Source of the DNA: Sphaerisporangium siamense
GTDB lineage: Bacteria > Actinomycetota > Actinomycetes > Streptosporangiales > Streptosporangiaceae
Reading direction: 5' to 3'
Assembly (NCBI RefSeq): GCF_014205275.1
Contig: NZ_JACHND010000001.1
Span: forward strand, 3,038,001 to 3,102,000
Length of the DNA: 64,000 bases
In this document: piece after piece, positions 30,984 through 38,423 of the stretch
Layout of the letters: each line of letters starts with the position of its first letter
Position numbering within the stretch: the stretch's first letter is position 1
The notes under the pieces: model-generated
What the model saw: only the letters and a program-made list of their open reading frames with translations
Databases searched by the model: none
What the model was told of the DNA's origin: nothing
Made by a program: the position numbers and the translations under genes

Positions 30984-31031
30984 ATGACGCGCCAGGTTCT
31001 CGTACTCATTACCTGCCGCGGCGGGGCCTGA
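30984..31031 (+). CDS. branched-chain leader peptide without an adjacent biosynthetic gene
   Basis: 15-codon ORF MTRQVLVLITCRGGA. Residues 5-9 are five consecutive branched-chain residues (GTT CTC GTA CTC ATT, including rare GTA and ATT), followed by Thr. This is the hallmark of an attenuator leader for Val/Leu/Ile. It ends inside the left arm of a 10-bp hairpin (31016-31025 with 31050-31059), so a ribosome stalled at codons 5-9 would prevent that stem. GGAGG lies only 3 nt before the ATG, so leaderless translation is more likely. The only gene before the next opposing one is the 40-codon ORF at 31207. Confidence 0.68.
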   Translation: MTRQVLVLITCRGGA

Positions 31032-31204
31032 TCAAGGGCAGGCCGGCTACCCGCCGCGGTGTGTGGCGTTGGTCGGCTGTGAGTCCCCCCTCCTGATCCG
31101 TGACCCGGACGGGAAGGAGCCCCGGTCCGGATTCGCGACCGGAATCCGAACGTTCCCGACCATCGCACGCGCCCGGCGCGCGTGCTTCTCAGCGAATGAG
31201 AGAA
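31014..31204 (+). promoter_or_regulatory. structured RNA leader with stacked hairpins
   Basis: CCGCGGCGGG (31016-31025) pairs perfectly with CCCGCCGCGG (31050-31059), enclosing GCCTG/CAGGC. Then CGGATTC/GAATCCG (31128/31142), then GCACGCGC (31165-31172), loop CCGGC, GCGCGTGC (31178-31185). Finally TTCTC (31186-31190) can pair with GAGAA (31200-31204), covering the ribosome site of the ORF at 31207. No T-run, so control may be at translation. Confidence 0.55.
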
Positions 31205-31206
31205 AA

Positions 31207-31329
31207 ATGTACGAGATGTATCCCTGGGACGCCCCCGAAGAGCAGCAGCACCACGAGGACGAGGCCCCGCGCGCCGTCCAGACGGCGCTGGACCGCCGCG
31301 ACAACGGCGGCGCCTCCGCCGCCTACTGA
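31207..31329 (+). CDS. 40-residue acidic, His-containing small protein
   Basis: Unrecognised small cytoplasmic protein starting MYEMYPWDAPEEQQHHEDE and ending NGGASAAY; no signal or membrane segment. GAGAGAAA precedes ATG 31207. An in-frame extension to 31063 is possible but would cross the hairpins. The codon pattern is G+C-rich in third positions and the sequence is not repetitive, which favours a real gene. It is the sole candidate target of the branched-chain leader upstream. It may be a sensor or regulator peptide, or a marker of a lost gene; function unknown. Confidence 0.55.
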   Translation: MYEMYPWDAPEEQQHHEDEAPRAVQTALDRRDNGGASAAY

Positions 31330-31346
31330 CCCCGCCCGGACGTCCC

Positions 31347-32273
31347 TCAGGTCCCGCCACAGGCGCTCAGGGCGAGCGCGAGCGCGCCGTACAGAGGGGC
31401 GTCGTCCACGAACCGCGCGGAGACGAGCTCCGGGGGGAAGGGGACGGCCCGCCGCACCTCGGCCGCGAGCCGGGGCATGATCTGCTCGGCCGCCCCCATC
31501 ATCCCGCCGCCGACCACCACGCGCTCGGGGTCGAGCACCACGCAGACGTTGGCGATGGCCATCGCGAGCGACTCCACGGCGCCGTCCAGCAGGGCGCGCA
31601 CGGACGGGTCGGCGCGGGCGCCGAAGAGCGAGGCCGCGCTGACCTGCCGGCCGAGCAGGGTGGAGCCGCGCCGCGCCAGCGCCTGCCCGGAGACCACCTC
31701 CTCCAGGGGCGCCCGCCCGTCGGCGAAGGCGGACTCGCCCGGCCTGCTCAGCAGGTAGCCGATCTCGCCCGCCGCGCCGTGCGCCCCCGGCACGACCCGC
31801 CCGCCGACGACCAGCGCGGCCGCCAGGCCCGTGCCGAGGTTCAGGTAGAGCGCGGTCGAGGCGCCGCGCAGCGCGCCCCAGCGCAGCTCGGCCGACGCCG
31901 CCGCGTTGACGTCGTTGTCGATGGCGACCGGCGTGTCGCCGAACTCCTCACGCAACAGCCGGGGCAGCTCCAGGCCCTCCCAGCCGGGGACCGTCGGCGC
32001 CAGCCGCACCGTGCCGCCCCGGACCACGCCGAACGTCGACACCCCCACGGCGTGCAGCGCCCCCCGGCCCGCCAGCGCGCGGGCCGCGTCCAGCGACCTG
32101 CGCAGCACCCGCTCGGCGCCCTCCGCGCCGCGGGTCGGGAGCCGCGCCGTGCGCAGCGGCCGGTCCACACGGTCGGCGGAGGCGGTGGCGAGGGCGACCT
32201 TGGTGCCGCCGAAGTCGATGCCGAGGACGACCTCCCGGCACACCGGACGCTGGGGGAAGAGGGTGGCCACCAC
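31347..32273 (-). CDS. ROK-family sugar kinase-like protein
   Basis: 308-residue actin-fold ROK protein. It has the ATP phosphate loop GIDFGGTKVALA, DNDVNAAASAE with the catalytic Asp, NLGTGLAAAL and the adenosine motif VVVGGGMMGAAEQI. The zinc motif CxCGxxGC usual in ROK kinases is missing after GEIGYL, so activity or substrate may differ. No helix-turn-helix. GTG 32273 or 32270 could be the start; the first dozen residues are weakly supported. Divergent from a ROK regulator, 165 bp away; the pair probably handles one sugar. Confidence 0.82.
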   Translation of the reverse strand: MVATLFPQRPVCREVVLGIDFGGTKVALATASADRVDRPLRTARLPTRGAEGAERVLRRSLDAARALAGRGALHAVGVSTFGVVRGGTVRLAPTVPGWEGLELPRLLREEFGDTPVAIDNDVNAAASAELRWGALRGASTALYLNLGTGLAAALVVGGRVVPGAHGAAGEIGYLLSRPGESAFADGRAPLEEVVSGQALARRGSTLLGRQVSAASLFGARADPSVRALLDGAVESLAMAIANVCVVLDPERVVVGGGMMGAAEQIMPRLAAEVRRAVPFPPELVSARFVDDAPLYGALALALSACGGT

Positions 32274-32438
32274 GCCGAGGTTCTCACAGAGTGCGGGATC
32301 TCGGTAGACGACGGCGTGTCCGTTCCGGGCGATCAGGCGTACTTGCGCATGCCGGATCCCTTCCGCGCCCTTCCGTGGGTGTCCCGTGGACTTCGTTCGC
32401 GACCTTGCCTGGGCGGATGATGTGCGAGTCTGGGGGGC

Positions 32439-33644
32439 GTGGTGACTATCGGCGGCACGGCCAGTACGACAGCGGTGCTACGCGTCATGAACGAACGCGC
32501 GGTCTTCGCGGAGATCTTCAAACGCGGCAAGGTCTCCAGGCCCGAGCTGGCCCAGGCCACAGGACTGTCCAAACCGACCATCTCCATGGCCCTGGCCGAC
32601 CTCGAACGCGCGCGCCTCGTGCGGCCGATCGGCCTGCGCACCGGCAACGCCGGGCGCGCCGCCCTGCTGTACGAGATCCGGCCCCAGGCGGGGTACGTCC
32701 TCGCCGTCGACATCGGCAGGGAGTTCGTCCGGCTGGCCATCGCCGACCTGGTGGGCGACATCGCCGCCCGCAGGGACGAGCACCGCAGGGGCGGCGAGAC
32801 GCCCCGCGAGCTCGTCGCCTGGCTGTCCGGGCTGGCGCGCGCCCTCGCCGACGAGGCCGGCGTCGCGCTCGCCGACATCACCCTCACCGTCTTCGGCACC
32901 CCGGGCGTCCACGACAAGGGCACCTCCTCGCTGCAGCTCGCCCCGAACCTGCCCGGCTGGGACCGGCCGGGGTCGATCGGCCTGTTCGAGGGCGTCGCCG
33001 GCGACGCGCCCTACCTCGTCGAGAACGACGTCGATCTCGCCGCCGTGGGCGAGGGGGCGTACGGCCTCGGCCAGGGCATCGCCCATTTCGCGCTGGTCTG
33101 GATCGGCACGGGCATCGGCATGGGCATCATGATCGACGGCAAGCTGTACCGCGGGTGCCAGGGGGCGGCGGGCGAGATCTCCTATCTCCCGGTCGGCGAG
33201 GGCGATCCGCTGGTGAACCGGGGCAGGGGAATGCTGGAGTCGGTGGCCTCCGCCGACGGCGTCGTGGCGCTCGCCGGCCGCCTCGGCATGCGCGGGGTGG
33301 ACAGCGCCAAGGACGTCTTCGACGCCGCGCGCGCCGGGGACGAGACCGCGGGCAGGGTCGTCGCCGCCGAGGCCGACCACATCGCGCACGCCCTGGCCGG
33401 CATCATCGCCGTGCTGGACCCGGAACTTGTGGTGCTCGGCGGCGGCATCGGCGTCCAGGCGGGCGACATGCTGATCGGCCCGGTCACCGAGTTCCTGGGC
33501 GACCTGGTGGCCCTGCGCGTCCCCATGATCAAGGCCTCGACGCTGGGCACCGACGCCGTGCTGCTCGGCGCGATGGCCGTCGGCCTCACCAGGGCCCGCG
33601 ATCTCGTCTTCGAGCGCGCCGTCGCCCAGGCGCCCCCCGGCTGA
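32439..33644 (+). CDS. ROK-family transcriptional regulator (NagC/XylR type)
   Basis: 401-residue repressor: N-terminal winged helix (SRPELAQATGLSKPTISMALADLERARLV, about 30-65), then a ROK sugar-binding domain (VLAVDIGREFVRLAIADL, ENDVDLAAVGEGAYG, WIGTGIGMGIMIDGK, VVLGGGIGVQAG). The Cys cluster of the zinc site is absent here too. It probably responds to a sugar or sugar phosphate and may control the divergent ROK gene. GTG 32439 (or 32442) follows a G-rich ribosome site. Confidence 0.88.
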   Translation: MVTIGGTASTTAVLRVMNERAVFAEIFKRGKVSRPELAQATGLSKPTISMALADLERARLVRPIGLRTGNAGRAALLYEIRPQAGYVLAVDIGREFVRLAIADLVGDIAARRDEHRRGGETPRELVAWLSGLARALADEAGVALADITLTVFGTPGVHDKGTSSLQLAPNLPGWDRPGSIGLFEGVAGDAPYLVENDVDLAAVGEGAYGLGQGIAHFALVWIGTGIGMGIMIDGKLYRGCQGAAGEISYLPVGEGDPLVNRGRGMLESVASADGVVALAGRLGMRGVDSAKDVFDAARAGDETAGRVVAAEADHIAHALAGIIAVLDPELVVLGGGIGVQAGDMLIGPVTEFLGDLVALRVPMIKASTLGTDAVLLGAMAVGLTRARDLVFERAVAQAPPG

Positions 33645-33687
33645 CCGCTTCCCGCGTCTCCGCGTGTCCGTTTGGTGAGACGCCGTG

Positions 33688-33715
33688 TTCGACCTCCGAG
33701 ACCGCCCGGTAAGGT
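33688..33715 (+). promoter_or_regulatory. leuB promoter
   Basis: TTCGAC (33688-33693), 16-bp spacer, TAAGGT (33710-33715), 6 nt before ATG 33722. No Shine-Dalgarno, so leuB mRNA is probably leaderless. No leader peptide and no GTCTCA motif is seen here. Confidence 0.55.
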
Positions 33716-33721
33716 ACCTGC

Positions 33722-34786
33722 ATGCGGGATTCTCTCAACATCCGTCTGGCTGTCATCCCCGGGGACGGCATCGGCCGTGAAGTGGTCGCCGAAGGGCTCA
33801 AGGTCCTGGACGCGGTCGGCCTCAAGCTGGAGACCACCACCTACGACCTCGGCGCCGCGCGCTACCACGCGACCGGTGAGACGCTGCCCGACGAGACCCT
33901 CGCCGAGCTGCGCGGGTTCGACGCGATCCTGCTCGGCGCGGTCGGAGACCCGAGCGTGCCGCCCGGCGTCCTGGAGCGCGAGCTGCTGCTCAGGCTCCGC
34001 TTCGAGCTCGACCACTACGTCAACCTGCGCCCGGTCAAGCTCTTCCCCGGGGTCGAGACCCCGATCGCCGCGGCCCGCCCCGAGGACATCGACATGATCG
34101 TCATCCGCGAGGGCACCGAGGGGCCGTACGCGGGCGCGGGCGGCATCATGCGGCGCGGCACCGCCCAGGAGATCGCCACGCAGGAGAGCTTCAACACCGC
34201 CTACGGCGTCGAGCGCGTCGTGCGCTACGCCTTCGACAAGGCGGTGGCGCGGCCGCGAAAGAAGCTCACCCTGGTCCACAAGACCAACGTCCTCACCTAC
34301 GCGGGCGACCTGTGGTCGCGCGTGTTCGAGCGGGTGTCGGCCGAGTACCCCGAGGTCACCACCGACTACTGCCACATGGACGCCGCCTCCATGTTCTTCG
34401 TCACCCAGCCGCAGCGCTTCGACGTGGTCGTCACCGACAACCTGTTCGGCGACATCCTCACCGACCTCGGCGCCGCGGTCGCGGGCGGCATCGGCCTGGC
34501 CGCCAGCGGCAACGTCAACCCCTCGCCGAAGGGCTCGGAGTCCTGGGCGCCCAGCATGTTCGAGCCGGTCCACGGCAGCGCGCCCGACATCGCGGGCCAG
34601 GGCAAGGCCGACCCGACCGCGACCATCCTTTCCGTCGCCATGCTCCTGGACCACCTCGGCCTGGCCGAGGAGGCCGCCCGCGTCGAGCAGGCCGTCGCCG
34701 ACGACCTCATCGGACGCCAGACGGTCTGGGCGCAGCGCTCGACCCGCGAGATCGGCGACGACATCACCGCACGAGTAACCGGCTAG
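33722..34786 (+). CDS. leuB: 3-isopropylmalate dehydrogenase
   Basis: Third step of leucine synthesis, NAD+-dependent oxidation and decarboxylation of 3-isopropylmalate. 354 residues. Conserved [35 protein letters not shown], the catalytic Tyr in [10 protein letters not shown] and Lys in [17 protein letters not shown], and the NAD segment [20 protein letters not shown]. The substrate-binding pattern is the actinobacterial IPMDH type. Single gene with its own promoter and terminator, apart from leuCD at 52 kb. Confidence 0.96.
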   Translation: MRDSLNIRLAVIPGDGIGREVVAEGLKVLDAVGLKLETTTYDLGAARYHATGETLPDETLAELRGFDAILLGAVGDPSVPPGVLERELLLRLRFELDHYVNLRPVKLFPGVETPIAAARPEDIDMIVIREGTEGPYAGAGGIMRRGTAQEIATQESFNTAYGVERVVRYAFDKAVARPRKKLTLVHKTNVLTYAGDLWSRVFERVSAEYPEVTTDYCHMDAASMFFVTQPQRFDVVVTDNLFGDILTDLGAAVAGGIGLAASGNVNPSPKGSESWAPSMFEPVHGSAPDIAGQGKADPTATILSVAMLLDHLGLAEEAARVEQAVADDLIGRQTVWAQRSTREIGDDITARVTG

Positions 34787-34808
34787 GGGTCGCCCCCGAC
34801 GCCGACAG

Positions 34809-34849
34809 ACGCGCATGGCGGCCCCCGGACGGGGCGCCATGCGCGTTTT
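34809..34849 (+). terminator. leuB terminator
   Basis: 12-bp stem ACGCGCATGGCG/CGCCATGCGCGT (34809/34835) with inner C/G pairing, followed by TTT. A second hairpin GGACACAC/GTGTGTCC (34898-34917) lies further on, before ilvE, of unknown role. Confidence 0.8.
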
Positions 34850-34999
34850 CGCGTCTCCGGGGCGCCCGATCCCCACCGTCCGCGTCGAGGTCCCTGAGGA
34901 CACACTCCCGTGTGTCCAAATGATGCAGTAGTTTCCCGTTACCCGGTCAGTCGCACAATGGATGCAGGCGAGACCACAGAAAAGAGAAGGATCTTCGAC

Positions 35000-36097
35000 A
35001 TGACCACCGCTCCCAAGCTCAGCTTCGACGTGCAGCAGTCCCACGCCGCTCGTACCCCGGCCGAGCGCGAGCGGGTACTGGCCGCCCCGGGGTTCGGGCA
35101 GACCTTCACCGATCACATGGTCAGCATCGACTACACCGAGGGCCAGGGGTGGCACGACGGCCGCCTCACGGCGTACGGGCCGCTCACCCTCGATCCGGCG
35201 ACCTCGGTGTTCCACTACGCCCAGGAGCTGTTCGAGGGCCTCAAGGCCTACCGGCAGGAGAACGGATCGATCGTCGCCTTCCGCCCGTACGCCAACGCCT
35301 CCCGCTTCAACATCTCGGCCCGGCGCATGGCCATGCCGGAACTGCCCGAGGAGACGTTCGTCGAGGCGCTGGAGCTCCTGGTGCAGACCGACCGCGACTG
35401 GGTGCCGTCCACCGAGGGGCACAGCCTCTACCTGCGTCCCTTCATGATCGCCACCCAGGTGGGGCTCGGGGTCAACTACCCCTCGAAGAGCTACCGGTTC
35501 ATGGTGATCGGCTCGCCCGCCGCCGCGTACTTCGCCGGCGGGGTCAAGCCGGTCTCGGTGTGGCTCTCGCAGGACTACACCCGCGCGGCCCCCGGCGGCA
35601 CCGGCTTCGCCAAGTGCGGGGGCAACTACGCCGCCGCCTTCGTCGCCCAGCGGCAGGCCGTCGAGAACGGCTGCGACCAGGTCGTGTGGCTGGACGCCGC
35701 CGAGCACCGCTACGTCGAAGAGATGGGCGGCATGAACCTGTTCTTCGTCTTCGGCGACCGTCTGGTCACCCCCGACCTCACCGGCACCCTGCTCCCCGGC
35801 ATCACCCGCGACTCCCTGCTCACCCTGGCCGCCGACCTCGGGCTCGCCGCCGAGGAGCGCAAGATCGGCATCGACGAGTGGCGGGACGCCTGCGCCTCCG
35901 GCGAGCTGACCGAGGTCTTCGCGTGCGGCACCGCCGCCGTGATCACTCCCGTCGGCTCGGTCAAGGGCGTCGACGGCGGCTGGACCATCGGGGACGGCGC
36001 CCCCGGCCCCGTCACCCTCCGCCTGCGCGACGAGCTGATGGGCATCCAGTACGGCACCCGCCCCGACCCGCACGGCTGGGTCCACAAGATCTGCTGA
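35000..36097 (+). CDS. ilvE: branched-chain amino acid aminotransferase
   Basis: PLP enzyme making the final transamination to Val, Leu and Ile. 365 residues, fold type IV. The PLP lysine lies in [14 protein letters not shown]; also [44 protein letters not shown] and the C-terminal [17 protein letters not shown] 35000 is chosen because GAAGGA is 8 nt upstream; the ORF is open to 34910 but those 30 residues are not family-like. Single gene between leuB and the cimA unit, ended by a 12-bp hairpin. Confidence 0.96.
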   Translation: MTTAPKLSFDVQQSHAARTPAERERVLAAPGFGQTFTDHMVSIDYTEGQGWHDGRLTAYGPLTLDPATSVFHYAQELFEGLKAYRQENGSIVAFRPYANASRFNISARRMAMPELPEETFVEALELLVQTDRDWVPSTEGHSLYLRPFMIATQVGLGVNYPSKSYRFMVIGSPAAAYFAGGVKPVSVWLSQDYTRAAPGGTGFAKCGGNYAAAFVAQRQAVENGCDQVVWLDAAEHRYVEEMGGMNLFFVFGDRLVTPDLTGTLLPGITRDSLLTLAADLGLAAEERKIGIDEWRDACASGELTEVFACGTAAVITPVGSVKGVDGGWTIGDGAPGPVTLRLRDELMGIQYGTRPDPHGWVHKIC

Positions 36098-36110
36098 CGA
36101 CCTCGCCCCG

Positions 36111-36141
36111 AAGGACCCGGCCGGGCCACGGCCGGGTCCTT
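36111..36141 (+). terminator. ilvE terminator
   Basis: Perfect 12-bp stem AAGGACCCGGCC/GGCCGGGTCCTT, 7-nt loop, 13 bp after the ilvE stop. Confidence 0.82.
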
Positions 36142-36186
36142 CTCGCGTCTAAGGGCAGGTGAGAGGCTGTTTCCGGCCGCCACGGC

Positions 36187-36202
36187 TTCCAGATGGTGAG
36201 AC
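36187..36202 (-). promoter_or_regulatory. candidate IclR (NdgR-type) operator before cimA leader
   Basis: On the minus strand GTCTCACCATCTGGAA, matching the ilvB copy at 11 of 16 positions, with the GTCTCAC half and ATNTGG core kept. Centred 53 bp before the leader ATG, 8 bp closer than at ilvB. Confidence 0.55.
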
Positions 36203-36207
36203 CGATG

Positions 36208-36232
36208 TGCCACATGGTGATGGGATGTGGCA
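36208..36232 (+). promoter_or_regulatory. TGCCACAT inverted repeat in cimA promoter
   Basis: Perfect 8-bp arms TGCCACAT and ATGTGGCA around 9 bp. The right arm runs into a possible -10 (CAGACT, 36231-36236). Looks like an operator for a second regulator; protein unknown. Confidence 0.5.
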
Positions 36233-36246
36233 GACTTCCAGACACC

Positions 36247-36288
36247 ATGTTCTACGGTCTGCTCATTATCGGCAGGCGCGCCGGCTGA
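36247..36288 (+). CDS. cimA leader peptide
   Basis: 13-residue ORF MFYGLLIIGRRAG with control residues Leu5-Leu6-Ile7-Ile8 (CTG CTC ATT ATC). It is followed by two hairpins and a T-run, then cimA. No good ribosome site; CAGACT 10 nt upstream could be a -10, so start may be leaderless. Citramalate synthase feeds isoleucine synthesis, so Leu/Ile sensing makes sense. The last codons overlap the left arm (36276-36285) of a perfect 10-bp hairpin. Confidence 0.78.
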   Translation: MFYGLLIIGRRAG

Positions 36289-36346
36289 CATACAGGGACA
36301 CCGCCGGCGCGCAGACCTCTCACGTCCGTGAGGGGTCTTTTTGTTT
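36256..36346 (+). terminator. cimA transcription attenuator
   Basis: Terminator: AGACCTCTCAC (36313-36323), loop GTCC, GTGAGGGGTCT (36328-36338), then a T-run broken by one G (to 36346). Upstream hairpin GCGCGCCGGC (36276-36285) with GCCGGCGCGC (36303-36312). GGTCTGC (36256-36262) in the leader can pair with GCAGACC (36311-36317) and would compete with the terminator. Confidence 0.75.
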
Positions 36347-36413
36347 GGGTCCAGACCTCCCGCCCCAGGGCCCGCGCGCGGCGAACGATCGCACCCGCGA
36401 AGGAGACGAAACC

Positions 36414-37988
36414 ATGGCCGATGACCGATTCCACGTCTACGACACGACGCTGCGCGACGGCGCTCAACAGGAGGGGCTGTCCCTGACCGTCGCCGACAAG
36501 CTGGCCATCGCCCGTCAGCTCGACGACCTCGGCGTCGGCTTCATCGAAGGAGGCTGGCCCGGCGCCAACCCCAAGGACACCGAATTCTTCCGGCGGGCTC
36601 GAACAGAGCTCGACCTGAAGCACGCGCGGCTCGCCGCGTTCGGCGCGACCCGCCGGGCGGGCGTGAAGGCGGCCGACGACCCACTGGTCGCCGCGCTGCG
36701 CGAATCCGGCGCGCCGGTCGTGACCCTTGTCGCCAAGAGTCACGACCGGCACGTGGAGCTGGCCCTCCGCACGACTCTCCAGGAGAACCTCGCGATGATC
36801 CGCGACACGGTCTCTCACCTTCGTGCGGAGGGACAGCGAGTTTTCCTCGACGCCGAGCACTTCTTCGACGGGTACAAGTCCAACCCAGCGTACGCGCTGG
36901 AGGTTCTGCGCACCGCCGCCGAGGCGGGGGCCTCGGTGGTCGCCCTCTGCGACACCAACGGCGGCATGCTGCCCGACGAGCTGGCCGAGGTCGTCCACGA
37001 GGCGGTGAGCACGGGCGCCCGCGTCGGCATCCACTGCCACGACGACACCGGCTGCGCGGTGGCCAACTCGCTGGCCGCCGTCAAGGCCGGCGCCACCCAC
37101 GTCCAGGGGTGCGCCAACGGGTACGGCGAGCGCTCCGGCAACGCCAACCTGTTCACGGTCGTGGCGAACCTGCAGCTCAAGCGCGGGTTCGACCTGGTGC
37201 CCGAGCAGTCCCTCGCCGAGATGACCCGCATCGCCCACGCGATCAGCGAGGTGACCAACGTCACCCCCAACTCCCACCAGCCCTACGTAGGCGTCTCGGC
37301 GTTCGCGCACAAGGCCGGCCTGCACGCCAGCGCGATCAAGGTGGACCCGAACCTGTACCAGCACATCGACCCGGCCCAGGTCGGCAACGACATGCGCATG
37401 CTCGTCTCGGACATGGCGGGCCGGGCGTCGGTGGAGCTGAAGGGCAAGGCGCTCGGCTACGACCTCACCGGCCAGCAGTCCCGCGAGCTGGTCGAGCGGG
37501 TCAAGGAACTGGAGGCCCGGGGGCACACCTTCGAGGCCGCCGACGCCTCCTTCGAGCTGCTGCTGCGCGACACCGTCGCCGGCGAGCGCAGGCGGCACTT
37601 CAGCGTGGAGTCCTGGCGCGTGATCGTCGAGCGGCGCCCCGGCGGGGACGTGGTCAGCGAGGCCACGGTCAAGCTGCACGCCAAGGACGAGCGCATCGTC
37701 GCGACCGGCGAGGGCAACGGCCCCGTCAACGCGCTGGACCGCGCCGTGCGGCTGGCGCTGGAGAAGCTGTACCCCGAGCTGGCCGAGGTCGAGCTGATCG
37801 ACTTCAAGGTCCGCATCCTGGAGGGCACCCACGGCACGGACGCCGTCACGCGCGTGCTCATCGCCTCCAGCGACGCGGCGGGCGAGTGGGCCACGGTCGG
37901 CGTGGACGAGAACATCATCGAGGCGTCCTGGCAGGCGCTGGAGCAGGCGGTGACGTACGGCCTGCTGCGGGCCGGCCACACCCTCTGA
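36414..37988 (+). CDS. cimA: citramalate synthase
   Basis: 524-residue LeuA-like acyltransferase of the CimA family, condensing pyruvate with acetyl-CoA to citramalate, a threonine-independent route to 2-ketobutyrate for isoleucine. Catalytic start DTTLRDGAQQEGLSLTVADK, FIEGGWPGANPKD, metal-site HCHDDTGCAVANS, and GYGERSGNANL, followed by the linker and a C-terminal dimeric regulatory domain (about 400-515). ATG 36414 has AAGGAGA upstream; the ORF open to 36159 runs through the attenuator. Family members include homocitrate-like synthases, but length and motifs favour CimA. Confidence 0.93.
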   Translation: MADDRFHVYDTTLRDGAQQEGLSLTVADKLAIARQLDDLGVGFIEGGWPGANPKDTEFFRRARTELDLKHARLAAFGATRRAGVKAADDPLVAALRESGAPVVTLVAKSHDRHVELALRTTLQENLAMIRDTVSHLRAEGQRVFLDAEHFFDGYKSNPAYALEVLRTAAEAGASVVALCDTNGGMLPDELAEVVHEAVSTGARVGIHCHDDTGCAVANSLAAVKAGATHVQGCANGYGERSGNANLFTVVANLQLKRGFDLVPEQSLAEMTRIAHAISEVTNVTPNSHQPYVGVSAFAHKAGLHASAIKVDPNLYQHIDPAQVGNDMRMLVSDMAGRASVELKGKALGYDLTGQQSRELVERVKELEARGHTFEAADASFELLLRDTVAGERRRHFSVESWRVIVERRPGGDVVSEATVKLHAKDERIVATGEGNGPVNALDRAVRLALEKLYPELAEVELIDFKVRILEGTHGTDAVTRVLIASSDAAGEWATVGVDENIIEASWQALEQAVTYGLLRAGHTL

Positions 37989-37994
37989 GACGCC

Positions 37995-38023
37995 GGGGAC
38001 CGGGTTCTCGCGGCCCGGTCCCC
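37995..38023 (+). terminator. cimA terminator
   Basis: Perfect 10-bp stem GGGGACCGGG/CCCGGTCCCC with a 9-nt loop, directly after the cimA stop. Confidence 0.75.
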
Positions 38024-38051
38024 GCGGACGCCGCGGACCGGGTGGCCGGCG

Positions 38052-38159
38052 TCAGCGGCGAGAGCCCGGCGGCCCCTGCCAGAGCACGGCGACGCAGATG
38101 ATCGCGGAGAGCACCAGCAGAACCCCGGCCAAGATCTCCAGCAGCGCGGTGAACGACAT
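38052..38159 (-). CDS. 35-residue single-span membrane peptide
   Basis: Tiny membrane protein with a hydrophobic core (LLEILAGVLLVLSAIICVAV) and a short basic tail ending GPPGSRR. GGGAGG lies 6 nt before ATG 38159 on the minus strand, a better ribosome site than many larger genes here. Unrecognised; such small actinobacterial proteins often attach to larger membrane complexes. It diverges from terC and its riboswitch, so an involvement with the envelope or metals is possible but unsupported. Confidence 0.55.
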   Translation of the reverse strand: MSFTALLEILAGVLLVLSAIICVAVLWQGPPGSRR

Positions 38160-38299
38160 GACGGCCTCCCCCCGGCCGCACCGTGGCGCGTACTTTTCCT
38201 CGGTTACTTTCACTATCCGTCTTCGCGCGACTCCCGGTCAACGCCCCCGGACGGTCCCGGGGTGGAGGGCGCGGGTGGATTGATCTAACGTGGAGGCAC

Positions 38300-38398
38300 A
38301 CGAGGGGAGTACTTCCCAAGTGCCGGTCCCGGTCAGTACGGACCCGCGAGAGGGTCCCCGGGCGGCCGCCCGCGTGCGCCGGGTGAAGGAGACCTCGA
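38300..38398 (+). ncRNA. yybP-ykoY-type Mn2+ riboswitch
   Basis: Family hallmarks in order: GGGGAGTA (38304), GGTCAGTACGG (38331), then CCGGGTGAAGGAGACC near the 3' end. The closing P1 helix pairs CGAGG (38301-38305) with CCTCG (38393-38397). It lies directly before terC, a known class of target. This family senses Mn2+ in characterised bacteria; ligand here is inferred. Confidence 0.83.
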
Positions 38399-38416
38399 AC
38401 GGCTTGACGTTCGAGG
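38393..38416 (+). promoter_or_regulatory. Shine-Dalgarno-sequestering hairpin of terC
   Basis: CCTCGAACG (38393-38401), loop GCTTGA, CGTTCGAGG (38408-38416), covering part of the GAGGAGG ribosome site before ATG 38424. Its left arm is also the 3' strand of riboswitch P1, so the two folds exclude each other: ligand-bound P1 would free the ribosome site. Confidence 0.75.
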
Positions 38417-38423
38417 AGGTTCC

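Noticed and set aside
31063-31206. N-terminal extension of the 40-residue protein to 31063
   Set aside because: It would translate through two stable hairpins and lacks a ribosome site; ATG 31207 with GAGAGAAA fits better.
34898-34917. Hairpin GGACACAC/GTGTGTCC before ilvE as an attenuator
   Set aside because: No T-run and no branched-chain leader peptide around it.
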